Origin: an uncultured Lachnospiraceae bacterium
Lineage (GTDB): Bacteria; Bacillota; Clostridia; Lachnospirales; Lachnospiraceae
Direction of reading: 5' to 3'
NCBI GenBank assembly: GCA_900548905.1
Contig: URMK01000035.1
Coordinates: 5,709-69,708 of the forward strand
DNA: 64,000 bases
Position numbers and translations under genes: made by a program. Below the pieces are notes generated by a model. That model was not told the origin of the DNA. It did no database searches and saw only the letters and a program-made list of their open reading frames with translations. The number at the start of each line of letters is the position of its first letter. Position 1 is the first letter of the stretch. Below, one piece after another: positions 43,865-52,601 of this stretch.

Positions 43865-43940
43865 ATGGAACTTCACTTACTCCACGGTTCCGCATTTACC
43901 CCATGGATCCGCTTATACTCCACGGATCCGGATTTACTCC
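43865..43940. repeat. Four imperfect 19-bp tandem repeats in the xylan operon
   Basis: Four consecutive 19-bp units at 43865, 43884, 43903 and 43922 share an A(T/C)GGATCCG core and a TTTACTCC end. One unit reads ACGGATCCGGATTTACTCC. They fill the gap between the GH43 and serine hydrolase genes; in the transcript each unit begins with GGAGTA. Confidence 0.8.
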
Positions 43941-43979
43941 CCCGGGCGGCAGGTCCGGCCGGCATACTCCGCTCCGGCC

Positions 43980-45710
43980 TCAGCCCACCACGACTTCCAT
44001 CTCCACTCCTGCAAGCGCCGGATCCAGATCCCGCTGTGCCGACATGTCAAATACCGGTTCTCCCTGGATGTTAAAATGCACCCTGCGGATCCCGTCACAG
44101 CGGATATGGTGATCCAGCGCATCCTCCGCATGATAGGCAATCATCAGGTTCCCCTGCGCATCCGTAAAAAAGGAATTATGTCCAGGCCCGTATTCGCCTT
44201 CCACCGAATAGTAAGACAGAACAGGCGTGCCCGCTTTGTTCCAGACTCCGGTATCCAGCAAATCCGCTCCGGCCGGCGCCGTCAGCAGTCCAAGCGCATA
44301 GGTATAACCGTCCGCCGCCCCTCCCGAATAGGTCAGATATATCTTATCATTGGCGGTAAACGCATACGGCCCTTCATTGTTGATCGTATGATTCACGTTC
44401 TCCCAGCCGTAAAGGGGTCTGGAAAGAAGGACCGGTTCACTGGCAAGCTGCCAGGGAGCGGCCTCGTCCACAGCGGCAATATACAGCATGGAACCTGTAT
44501 CCAGCGCCGTACCGATATTCCTGCGGTAAGACCAGATATAATAGGAACGCTCCCCCGTTTTCAGATACGTCATATCCAGAGTGATCCCGTCTTCCGTCAG
44601 CGGACGGCCGTCCATCCTCCGGATCCGTACCGGATCCTCCCAGCTTTCGGGATCCGTCAGACTGCCGCCCTTTTTCAGCTTCATCAGATGGCACTGAGGC
44701 CCCCATTTTGTGCCGCTCACCGCAAACAGGATATAAAGCTCCCCGCCAATCACATGAAATTCCGGCGCCCAGAAGGTCTGCACAAAGCCTCTCTCCTCAT
44801 CCAACCAAAGGATCAGGTGCTGTTTCGTATCCTCCTTAAAAAGCCCGGCCACATCCTCCGACTCCCTTACATAAAATCCCACATCATTCCGGTTATCGTC
44901 CGTGGCAATAAAGTAATATCGTCCTTCCCAGGGGAAAATAACGGGATCGCCGTAGCCGCAGGCCAGAGGGAACGTATACTGCTCATTTATCACGGTACCT
45001 CCAATGCGGTAAGTCCCAGGCCTGTTAAAATCAATCCCTCCTGTCTCCCACTTCACCTGCTTTGATGCCGAGGAACCGTCCGAATACATAACAGCCCCCC
45101 GGACTGCCTCCACATCACCCGCATTGCGGGCCATAATCCGTTCAGGCACGGACACGCCCACACTGGTAAGCCGGCTCCGGAAAAGAGCCGCCCTGTCACA
45201 CAAACTGCGGCTTACTTCCACCGTATTTCCGGCGGCAGCCCCCTGCGGAAGCCTTCCGAAGCAGGAAGCTTTTTTTCCATCCGCATTTTCCTCCCGGAGT
45301 GCCTCCGCCGCGCAGGAAAGCCCCAAAGTTTCTGCCTGTCCGCAGTCCAGCAGCCCCAGTTCTTTAAACTCCTTAAAATCCGCAGTGGTCCAATACAGCA
45401 GCTTCCCTTCACTTTCCCCATCTGCGCTTCCATCCTCATTGACCCGGACGGCCGCAATGACAAAACCTCCCTGCGGCAGAGAAAGAACCCGGGGATCCCT
45501 TACCCCTTTGGGGCAGATGGTATCTTCTCCGCTCAAAACTGCTTTGGCGAACAAAATCCCGTAATTTCCGTTCATGGCCTCATAGTTTTTCCCATCTAAG
45601 CTATAGGCAAGATGGATGCTCCGCGCCAGCCCGTCCGGGTATTCCTCCGTCATCGTTTCCCGGGTATATACCATAATCCGGGCTTTTTTTTCTGCAAAAT
45701 CCACTCCCAT
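43980..45710 (-). CDS. GH43-type protein with Ig-like insert
   Basis: A 576-residue protein of unusual layout. Residues 1-130 look like part of a five-bladed beta-propeller (GVRDPRVLSLPQGGFVIAA, LLYWTTADFKEF). Residues about 185-250 form a bacterial Ig-like domain (VPERIMARNAGDVEAVRG, GIDFNRPGTYRIGGTV). The C-terminal part is a GH43-like propeller with GYGDPVIFPWEGRYYF, TFWAPEFHVIGGELY and NNEGPYAFTANDKIYLTY. This is a GH43-type catalytic half behind a partial propeller. Arabinofuranosidase or xylosidase activity is inferred. No signal peptide. It lies 100 bp after the GH31 gene. Confidence 0.8.
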   Translation of the reverse strand: MGVDFAEKKARIMVYTRETMTEEYPDGLARSIHLAYSLDGKNYEAMNGNYGILFAKAVLSGEDTICPKGVRDPRVLSLPQGGFVIAAVRVNEDGSADGESEGKLLYWTTADFKEFKELGLLDCGQAETLGLSCAAEALREENADGKKASCFGRLPQGAAAGNTVEVSRSLCDRAALFRSRLTSVGVSVPERIMARNAGDVEAVRGAVMYSDGSSASKQVKWETGGIDFNRPGTYRIGGTVINEQYTFPLACGYGDPVIFPWEGRYYFIATDDNRNDVGFYVRESEDVAGLFKEDTKQHLILWLDEERGFVQTFWAPEFHVIGGELYILFAVSGTKWGPQCHLMKLKKGGSLTDPESWEDPVRIRRMDGRPLTEDGITLDMTYLKTGERSYYIWSYRRNIGTALDTGSMLYIAAVDEAAPWQLASEPVLLSRPLYGWENVNHTINNEGPYAFTANDKIYLTYSGGAADGYTYALGLLTAPAGADLLDTGVWNKAGTPVLSYYSVEGEYGPGHNSFFTDAQGNLMIAYHAEDALDHHIRCDGIRRVHFNIQGEPVFDMSAQRDLDPALAGVEMEVVVG

Positions 45711-45739
45711 GTCTGTTTTCCTTTCATGACAGGCAACAG

Positions 45740-45775
45740 TTCAGACAGTCCTGACCTGCCTGAACGATTACCGTG
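45740..45775. repeat. Intergenic stem-loop of a recurrent type
   Basis: GTTCAGACAG and CTGCCTGAAC pair over 10 bp with one G-U pair between the GH31 and GH43 genes, followed by GATTACCG. It resembles the hairpins at 8300 and 61181. No T-run follows. Confidence 0.5.
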
Positions 45776-45810
45776 ATTTTCCCCCTGCTCCGTACGGCAG
45801 ATGCAAAGCA

Positions 45811-47811
45811 TCAAATTTCCCCTATCCACTCCGCGTGTCTGTCCTCCCGAAGGAATACAGGGATCTGGCTGATATCCGCCGGCACCTTTACGGTTCTGCC
45901 TCCCTCATACTTCGTTCCGTCATAAATCAGGGTCCACACCGTTCCTTCCGGCAGGTATACCTCCCGTTCACAGGCGTTTTCATATACCACAGGCGCAACC
46001 AGCATATCTGCGCCGAACATGTACTGATCCTGAAGCTCCCAGCACTTCCCATCCTCCGGGAATTCATAAAACATGGTACGGATTACAGGGCGGCCTTCTT
46101 CATGGGCTTCCTTCATCAATTCCCTCACATACGGCCTCATTTTCTCCCGGAAACGGATATATTTTTCCAGGATCGGCGTATTGGCATCGCCGAAGCTCCA
46201 GATTTCATTGTCCGCCCCGGTGGGCATGGTGGGGGAACCGTCCGCATGGGTGAGCGGCGTCTGGGGTACCCGATCCCCATGCAGGCGCATCACCGGGCAA
46301 AAAGTTCCCCACTGGAACCAACGCACCAAAAGCTGCCGGAATGCCGGATCGTCCGGATTGCCGCCTGAAAAACCGCCGATATCCGTGGTCCACCAGGGGA
46401 TGCCCGCGATTCCCATATTCAGCCCTGCGCACAGCTGTCTGCGGAAGGTTTCCCAGTCGCTGTGGATGTCTCCCGACCAGACCAGGGCGCCGTATCGCTG
46501 GCTTCCCGCCCATGCGCAGCGCAGCAGGTTGACCGCATTTTCCATCCCCGCTTCCATCTGCCCCTCGTAAAAGGTTCTGGCATACAGCTGGGGGTAGATA
46601 TTGCCCACCTTGGTTACCGGTCCCATATAATAACGGTAATTATCATAATCATATACCGAGAATTCAGGCTCCGCTTCATCCAGCCAGAACACCTTTATCC
46701 CGTAATCATAATAATTTTTCTTGCAGAGCTTCCATACATAATCCCTGGCTTTGGGATTCGTAGCGTCATAGAAGGTATTCTCCCCTTCAAAACGCATGGC
46801 GATCTCCACGCCGCGTTCATTTTTGATCAGAAGCCCTTTTTTGCGCATCTCTTCATAATTCTCGCTGGTCAGATTGATCTGGGGCCAAATGGAAACCATG
46901 AGTTCCATGCCGTATTCCTGCAGTTCCTCCACCATCGCCTTCGGATCGGGAAAATCCGCTTCGTCAAAACGGAAATCCCCGCATTTGGGCCAATGATAGA
47001 AATCAACCACGATGACATCCACCGGAATGTTTCTCCTGTGGTATTCCCTTGCCACCTTCAGAAGCTGTTCCTGGTTCCAGTAGCGCAGCTTGCATTGCCA
47101 GAAGCCCAGACCGTATTCCGGCATCATGGGAACGGTTCCCGTTGCTTTGCCATAAGCTCTCTCGATTTCGTCCGGCGTATCCCCGGCCGTAATCCAATAG
47201 TCCATCTGGTCCGTGTTTTCCGCCTGCCATTGGGTCAGATTTTTCCCGAACATCACCTTTCCCACCGCCGGATTGTGCCAGAGGAAGCCATAGCCGGCAT
47301 CGGAAAGGACAAAAGGTACGGATGCCTGGGAATTGCGGTGGGCAAGCTCAAGCACGCAGTTTTTGACATCCAGAAGTTCCTGCTGGTACTGGCCCATGCC
47401 GAACAGCTTTTCTTCCGGCTTTGCATGGAAGGTGACCGTCAGTTCATAATCCCCTCCCAGCCTTGCCTTAAAGTGCCTGGAGTGGTTATTCAGCGCGCCA
47501 CCGTGTCCTTCCTCTTTCAGAAGAAGCTGCCCTTTCTGATTATAAAAGCTGAGCTGGCAGCGTTTTTTCCATTGGCAGACCTCCAGCTTCGCCGTCACTT
47601 TTCCGTTCGTAATGCTGGCGTTATATCCATCCTCTATCCGGATATCAGCTTCCGTTTCCTTCGGGGGAAGCAGGGCGTAATCCGTATCCTTAATATCTCC
47701 CATCATCACTGCCCTGACCCGCAGGGAGTTATCCCCCCACGGTTCGATACGCAGCAGTTCTCCGGCATTTTCAAACAAGACGGCATTCCCGTCCCGCGTT
47801 ATATAATCCAT
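45811..47811 (-). CDS. GH31 alpha-xylosidase (YicI-like)
   Basis: About 666 residues. The nucleophile is Asp378 in IKVFWLDEAEPE, the form of the motif typical of YicI-type alpha-xylosidases, and the acid/base is Asp448 in LVWSGDIHSDW. The N-terminal beta-sandwich and C-terminal beta domains are complete. Such enzymes remove alpha-linked xylose from xyloglucan-type or related oligosaccharides, which widens the operon's range beyond beta-xylan. The ATG at 47811 has AAGGAGGG seven nt upstream; upstream in-frame codons overlap the esterase gene. No signal peptide. Confidence 0.9.
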   Translation of the reverse strand: MDYITRDGNAVLFENAGELLRIEPWGDNSLRVRAVMMGDIKDTDYALLPPKETEADIRIEDGYNASITNGKVTAKLEVCQWKKRCQLSFYNQKGQLLLKEEGHGGALNNHSRHFKARLGGDYELTVTFHAKPEEKLFGMGQYQQELLDVKNCVLELAHRNSQASVPFVLSDAGYGFLWHNPAVGKVMFGKNLTQWQAENTDQMDYWITAGDTPDEIERAYGKATGTVPMMPEYGLGFWQCKLRYWNQEQLLKVAREYHRRNIPVDVIVVDFYHWPKCGDFRFDEADFPDPKAMVEELQEYGMELMVSIWPQINLTSENYEEMRKKGLLIKNERGVEIAMRFEGENTFYDATNPKARDYVWKLCKKNYYDYGIKVFWLDEAEPEFSVYDYDNYRYYMGPVTKVGNIYPQLYARTFYEGQMEAGMENAVNLLRCAWAGSQRYGALVWSGDIHSDWETFRRQLCAGLNMGIAGIPWWTTDIGGFSGGNPDDPAFRQLLVRWFQWGTFCPVMRLHGDRVPQTPLTHADGSPTMPTGADNEIWSFGDANTPILEKYIRFREKMRPYVRELMKEAHEEGRPVIRTMFYEFPEDGKCWELQDQYMFGADMLVAPVVYENACEREVYLPEGTVWTLIYDGTKYEGGRTVKVPADISQIPVFLREDRHAEWIGEI

Positions 47812-47839
47812 AGCTTTCCCTCCTTCGCGCAATTGCAGG

Positions 47840-49369
47840 CTACAGTCCGGCCCTGGCCGAACCATCATTTTCCCGGTCAGCGGCATCCATAATAAATTCC
47901 ATTACCTCTCCCGCCGGTTTTATCTGCGCGGCCGGGCTTTCGAAAAAGGTCATGACAGCAGGCTTTTCCTCCAGAAAGGCATCCCACTTTTCCATAGGCG
48001 TCCCGTCCGCATCCGGGCCGTTAGGATCCCCCTTCTTTATAAACTCGGCCCAGTAATTGCACATCTGTCTGGCAAGATCATAATGCTTCCCGGTAAAAGG
48101 CCGCCAGCATTTCGCCAGTGTTTCAAAGAAAAACCACAAATCGGAGGAATGGAATGCGCCCGGATCATCCTCTCCCGGTATAAAGGGTCCGAATTCATAT
48201 ACATAACAGGGCTGCTTTGCCCCTGTTTTTTCCAGAAGGCGGCACATCCTGCGGATTCCCAGCTCCACAGAGCTTATGTACGCGTTCTCCTTAGCCGCTT
48301 CCACTCCGGCTTCGGCATGGATCAAAGAAAGGAAATCCTGTGCCCTGTCCCCGAATTTTTCTTCCGCCTCCTTCTGCAGTCCGGCTGCATCCTCCGCCTG
48401 GGGCATGGTGAAAAACTCATTATTGGTTAAGCCCGTCATAAGGGGAACATCCAGAAGCTTTCCCGCGGCCATATTATTCCAATAGGTATCGGTCTGGTAA
48501 ACACCGTCGGGAATCGTACCCCAAAAAGCGCCGAACGCATCGTTTTTATCCCGGATGAGACTTGCCGGAAGCGCTCTTGCTTCCTCCAGCGTATTGACGC
48601 CCAGGTATTCAAAGAAGCGTTCCCCCTGCGCCAGCGCCTGTTCTTTTGTCAGCTTCATCCGATCCTGGAAGGGATCATAAAAGATGCCGCTTTCAATAAT
48701 AGCTTTACTGATATAGCCTTCGTTGGCAGGACAATTCAGCTGGGTCAACACGCTTCCGCCGCCGGCCGACTGCCCTCCGATTGTGATATTATCCGGATCC
48801 CCGCCAAAAGCCGCGATATTGCGTTTTGTCCAGAACAGGCCGTACTGCTGGTCCAGATTCCCGAAATTGGCCGGTGCCTCCGGCGCTTCCTCCCACAGCC
48901 GGGGATGCGCCAGAAAGCCGAATACATTCAGCCGGTAATTGACTGTCACCACCACGATTCCCCTGCGCGCCAGGCGCTCTCCGTCAAATTCCATCTCCGC
49001 CGGATTTCCCCACTGCAGGCCGCCGCCGAAGTACCACACATACACAGGCAGCTTATCCTTTGTACTCCGGGCCGGAGTCCATACATTGAGATAAAGACAG
49101 TCCTCCTCCATGGGAATTTCCGGATCCACATTCCATTCTTTTGTATAAATATTTGATTCATCCAGTCCCGGCGTGCTCTGCATGGATATGGGCGCAAATT
49201 CCAGGCAGTCCCGGATCCCCTCCCAATCCGCCGCAGGCTGGGGCGCCCTCCAGCGCAAATCCCCTACCGGAGGCGCCGCAAAAGGGATTCCCTTAAAGGA
49301 AATCACCCGCGGATCCGCCGCCGGGATACCGCGCACCAGACCATTTTCCGTTTTTACGATTTTTAACAT
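47840..49369 (-). CDS. Type-B carboxylesterase
   Basis: A 509-residue alpha/beta hydrolase of the carboxylesterase type B/PnbA family. The catalytic Ser201 is in IGGQSAGGGSV; the oxyanion hole is VWYFGGGLQWG; the N-terminal FKGIPFAAPPVGDLRWRAP is the family signature. With no signal peptide and placed within a xylan operon, it likely removes acetyl or aryl esters from imported oligosaccharides (inference). The start codon follows AGGAGGATTCGAT, and this site is part of the bistable leader element at 49373-49432. It is followed by the GH31 gene after 28 bp. Confidence 0.88.
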   Translation of the reverse strand: MLKIVKTENGLVRGIPAADPRVISFKGIPFAAPPVGDLRWRAPQPAADWEGIRDCLEFAPISMQSTPGLDESNIYTKEWNVDPEIPMEEDCLYLNVWTPARSTKDKLPVYVWYFGGGLQWGNPAEMEFDGERLARRGIVVVTVNYRLNVFGFLAHPRLWEEAPEAPANFGNLDQQYGLFWTKRNIAAFGGDPDNITIGGQSAGGGSVLTQLNCPANEGYISKAIIESGIFYDPFQDRMKLTKEQALAQGERFFEYLGVNTLEEARALPASLIRDKNDAFGAFWGTIPDGVYQTDTYWNNMAAGKLLDVPLMTGLTNNEFFTMPQAEDAAGLQKEAEEKFGDRAQDFLSLIHAEAGVEAAKENAYISSVELGIRRMCRLLEKTGAKQPCYVYEFGPFIPGEDDPGAFHSSDLWFFFETLAKCWRPFTGKHYDLARQMCNYWAEFIKKGDPNGPDADGTPMEKWDAFLEEKPAVMTFFESPAAQIKPAGEVMEFIMDAADRENDGSARAGL

Positions 49370-49372
49370 ATC

Positions 49373-49432
49373 GAATCCTCCTTGTTTTGCGGAGCAAAAT
49401 GCGAGTTCTTTGCGAGCAGAGGATTTTACTCC
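49373..49432 (-). promoter_or_regulatory. Structured leader element E1 before the esterase gene
   Basis: In the transcript AATCCTC (49419-49425) can pair with GAGGATT (49374-49380), which includes the Shine-Dalgarno, enclosing the hairpin TTTTGC-TCC-GCAAAA (49385-49399). Alternatively GGAGTAAAA (49424-49432) can pair with TTTTGCTCC (49391-49399), which breaks that hairpin and frees the site. The same architecture recurs at 57546-57607 with changed but still complementary stems. Confidence 0.6.
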
Positions 49433-50946
49433 TTGTTTTGCTTCACCCTAATCATCATCACACTGCATGCCGGAAGGGTAAAGGAAAGCCCCCTGTCCGT
49501 CATCCGTATCTGTGTAAATGCTTCTTCCTTTACCAATTCCGGTTCCTCAAAAGTATTATACGCCTGCATCCTTCCCCGTACAATCCTTGCTTCCACTGCG
49601 GAAGGCTTCCGTGTTGTGAGCACTACTTCCACTTCACGCTCTTCCTTCGGAGACAGGTTGTTCAGCGTGATGGTGAGCACACCGTCCTTATCCTCCGAAA
49701 CGGATTCCTGTACGTCGGGCACCATCTCCTCATCCTGCAGGCCGATTTTTCCGGTTCCTTCCAGCCAGCTTTCCACAAGCTGCGCATCCTGATGATATTT
49801 ATACATATGGAATACATGATACGTGGGGGTGAGGAGCATTTTCTTCCCTTCCGTCAGGATGACGGACTGAAGCACATTTACGATCTGGGCGATACACGCC
49901 ATCTTGATCCGGTCGCAGTGCTTATTGAAAATATTCAGAGACACCCCTGCCGTCAGCGCATCACGCATGGTATTCTGCTGGTACAAAAAGCCCGGATTAG
50001 TCCCCGGCTCCACATCGTGCCAGCAGCCCCATTCATCCACCATCATCCCGATTTTTTTCTCCGGATCGTACTGGTCCATAATCGCGCTGTGACGGATAAG
50101 CACTTCTTCAATATTCATTGCCCGGGAAAGTGTGTTAAACCATACGGACTCGTCAAAATCCGTGGCGCTTCCCTTATGCAGACCCTTTTCCACTCCCGCA
50201 TAATAGTGTACGGACAGACCGTCCATAAAACCGTGGGCCTGTGCAGGAGCCGGACTGCGGAAGCATTCATGAAGCACCCTGTCCGTCCACTCATAATCGT
50301 CCGCATTGGCCCCGCCGCAGATCTTGAATATGGGGGCGGACTTATCATAGCAGCGGATATAGGTCTGGTATCTGCGGTACAGCTGGGCATAATAATCCGG
50401 CGTCATATTGCCGCCGCAGCCCCAGTTTTCATTTCCCACTCCGAAATAATCCAGTTTCCAGGGCTTTTCCCTGCCGTTTTTCCGGCGCCAGTCCGCCATG
50501 GGGGAAACGCCGTCCAGGGTCATATACTCCACCCATTCGCTCATTTCCTGCACGGTGCCGCTTCCCACATTTCCGTTCACATAGGTCTTGCAGCCCAGCT
50601 GCTCACACAGTTCGAAAAACTCGTGCGTACCGAAGCTGTTGTCCTCCGTCACACCTCCCCAGTTGGTGTTGACCATTTTCTTTCTGTCGGCTTTTGGCCC
50701 AACGCCGTCCTTCCAGTGATATTCATCCGCAAAGCAGCCGCCCGGCCAGCGCAGCACGGGTACCTTCATTTCCTTCAGCGCTTCCACCACATCCGTACGC
50801 ATCCCGTTCACATTGGGGATTTCGGAATTTTCCCCCACGTAAAGGCCTTCATAGATACACCTTCCCAGATGCTCGCTGAAATGTCCGTAGATTTCAGGGT
50901 TAATACGGCCTGTTTTTTTATTCTCGTTTATATATAATGTAATCAT
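49426..50946 (-). CDS. GH51 alpha-L-arabinofuranosidase
   Basis: A 506-residue GH51 enzyme closely similar in plan to the one at 8427-9914. NPEIYGHFSEHLGRC opens the barrel, followed by VLRWPGGCFADEYHWKDGVG. The acid/base is Glu173 in VGNENWGCGG and the nucleophile is Glu305 in MMVDEWGCWH. No signal peptide. It lies between a GH43 and an esterase gene in the xylan operon, so its likely job is removing arabinose side chains from arabinoxylo-oligosaccharides. Its last codons and stop lie inside leader element E1, so terminating ribosomes would affect that RNA. Confidence 0.95.
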   Translation of the reverse strand: MITLYINENKKTGRINPEIYGHFSEHLGRCIYEGLYVGENSEIPNVNGMRTDVVEALKEMKVPVLRWPGGCFADEYHWKDGVGPKADRKKMVNTNWGGVTEDNSFGTHEFFELCEQLGCKTYVNGNVGSGTVQEMSEWVEYMTLDGVSPMADWRRKNGREKPWKLDYFGVGNENWGCGGNMTPDYYAQLYRRYQTYIRCYDKSAPIFKICGGANADDYEWTDRVLHECFRSPAPAQAHGFMDGLSVHYYAGVEKGLHKGSATDFDESVWFNTLSRAMNIEEVLIRHSAIMDQYDPEKKIGMMVDEWGCWHDVEPGTNPGFLYQQNTMRDALTAGVSLNIFNKHCDRIKMACIAQIVNVLQSVILTEGKKMLLTPTYHVFHMYKYHQDAQLVESWLEGTGKIGLQDEEMVPDVQESVSEDKDGVLTITLNNLSPKEEREVEVVLTTRKPSAVEARIVRGRMQAYNTFEEPELVKEEAFTQIRMTDRGLSFTLPACSVMMIRVKQNKE

Positions 50947-50969
50947 GTTCTGTCTCTCCTTTTTTCTGC

Positions 50970-51000
50970 AGTGTTCAGACTATCGAACTCCTGCCCTGTC
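50970..51000. repeat. Intergenic stem-loop of a recurrent type (divergent copy)
   Basis: GTTCAGAC and GTCTGTTAC share a CAGAC/GTCTG stem in the gap between the GH43 and GH51 genes, and a GTTC/GAAC alternative is also possible. It is the weakest member of the hairpin group also seen at 8300, 45740 and 61181. Confidence 0.35.
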
Positions 51001-51010
51001 TGTTACCTGC

Positions 51011-52525
51011 TTACAGTTCCTGTACTGAAAAATCACGGAAATCCGCATATCCTCCCGCAGTCTGCAACCCATAACAGAAAATTCCAATCCGGTATCCCAC
51101 AAACATATCCAGTGTAAAAACCATTTCCAGCGGCTTCCCCGCCGTCTGCCATTCTCCCTCCGGCATACAAAAGGCAAAGGATGCCTGATCCTTCCGGTTC
51201 CTGTAATCAAACACAATCCGCAGCTGTACCACAGCATTCTCCAGCGGCTGTCGGTATTCTGTTTCTTCACCGCCATCCCCCTTATGTATGCACAGGAGAT
51301 ATCTTCCGCCGTTCTCCACAGCGATACCAACCTGCCCGAAACGTCCCTGCAGCGCACACAGCCCGGCATAATCCCCCTCCTTCATGCCGGAGGAATCCAG
51401 CGTTACGACACAGCTGCAGCCCGGTTCCATCGTCCGCTGGGTCAGGGTATTCCCGGCATCCTTCAGCCCGGAGGCCGTCCGTCCCACAGTCAGCCGCAGC
51501 CAGCCGGGCCGTTTTGTAAAGGACCAGCAGGAGGGATTGGGATTATGGTTCCACTGCCAGGGAAGGGCCAGACGGTTTTCCTCATGGCGGAAGCTGTCAC
51601 TGATCACCGGCGGCCGGGCCGGATAAGGGGCAAAAGGAACCGAAAAACGTTCCGGAACACTCCATAAGAAGCCTCCCTCTTCCCTCTTTCTTTTTACTCC
51701 TAAAAGGGGCCAATCCTCTTCCCAGCGGACCGGCATAAGGAAGGGAATTCTCCCGGACGCTCCTCTGTCCTGGAAGAGCATGGCATACCAGTCTCCCGTT
51801 TCACTGTCAACAAGCGTGCCCTGGGCCACACCGTGTCCGGGAAAACCGCAGTCATCATCCATCAGCACCCGGAATTCATAAGGTCCCTCCAGGCTGCGTG
51901 AACGGAAAGCCACCTCCCTGCGCCCGCCGTTTTCAGGCCAGTCAATAAACAGCAGATATATAAAGCCGTTTCTTATAAGCGCCCGGCAGCCCTCGCAGCG
52001 CAGCCGCATACCTTCCTTCTGCGTTTCAAACAACGTACGGCGCAGGCCGCCTTTTCTTACCCCGCTCAAATCCGGTTCCAGCTCCACAATACGGATTTCC
52101 CCATTCCCATATACCAGAAAGCAACGTTCTTCCCAGAAAAGGAAGGACATATCATGGAACACCTCGTCGATTTCCGCCCGCTCCCAGCCGCTCTTTTCGA
52201 TATCCTCCGAAGAGAAAATATAGGTCTTGCCGCAGTCATGGCTTACAAAGCAGGCATAATAACGGCCTTTGTAACGGGCCAGACTGGTAGCCCACTGCCC
52301 TTTTCCATAGGCGTTCCTGCCGTTCTCCAACCGGTAAATATCATTGTCCTCCAAGACATCAAATACATAGGAGACAATTTCCCAGTGGCACAAATCCTTC
52401 GATTTCAGGATCGGTGCCCCCGGCGTATAAAACATCGTAGTGGATACCATATAAAAGGTATCGCCCACCCGGAGCAGATCCGGGTCCGGCATATCCGCCC
52501 GGATAATCGGATTTACAACCTCCAT
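51011..52525 (-). CDS. GH43 beta-xylosidase/arabinofuranosidase with C-terminal beta-sandwich
   Basis: A 504-residue GH43 protein. The five-bladed propeller starts with NPIIRADMPDPDLLRVGDTF, where Asp14 or Asp16 is the general base. Asp125 in EVFHDMSF is the likely pKa modulator and Glu178 in RCEGCRALIRNG the general acid. The C-terminal 180 residues are the concanavalin-like domain common in GH43 beta-xylosidases, which shapes the active site. GGAAGGAG precedes the ATG. It is the second gene of the xylan operon, 76 bp after the GH10-GH120 fusion. No signal peptide. Confidence 0.92.
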   Translation of the reverse strand: MEVVNPIIRADMPDPDLLRVGDTFYMVSTTMFYTPGAPILKSKDLCHWEIVSYVFDVLEDNDIYRLENGRNAYGKGQWATSLARYKGRYYACFVSHDCGKTYIFSSEDIEKSGWERAEIDEVFHDMSFLFWEERCFLVYGNGEIRIVELEPDLSGVRKGGLRRTLFETQKEGMRLRCEGCRALIRNGFIYLLFIDWPENGGRREVAFRSRSLEGPYEFRVLMDDDCGFPGHGVAQGTLVDSETGDWYAMLFQDRGASGRIPFLMPVRWEEDWPLLGVKRKREEGGFLWSVPERFSVPFAPYPARPPVISDSFRHEENRLALPWQWNHNPNPSCWSFTKRPGWLRLTVGRTASGLKDAGNTLTQRTMEPGCSCVVTLDSSGMKEGDYAGLCALQGRFGQVGIAVENGGRYLLCIHKGDGGEETEYRQPLENAVVQLRIVFDYRNRKDQASFAFCMPEGEWQTAGKPLEMVFTLDMFVGYRIGIFCYGLQTAGGYADFRDFSVQEL

Positions 52526-52601
52526 CCCTCATTCTCCTTCCGCAGCTTTCTGCATGGCAAGCCAGCTTCCCGCGACCTTTGGTTTGCCGCGGGGTATCTG
52601 C

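Noticed and set aside
46462..47892. Open frame of about 476 codons on the plus strand
   Set aside because: Antisense shadow of the GH31 gene.
49387..50937. Open frame of about 516 codons on the plus strand
   Set aside because: Fully opposite the GH51 gene with intact catalytic motifs; no Shine-Dalgarno and no recognisable domain.
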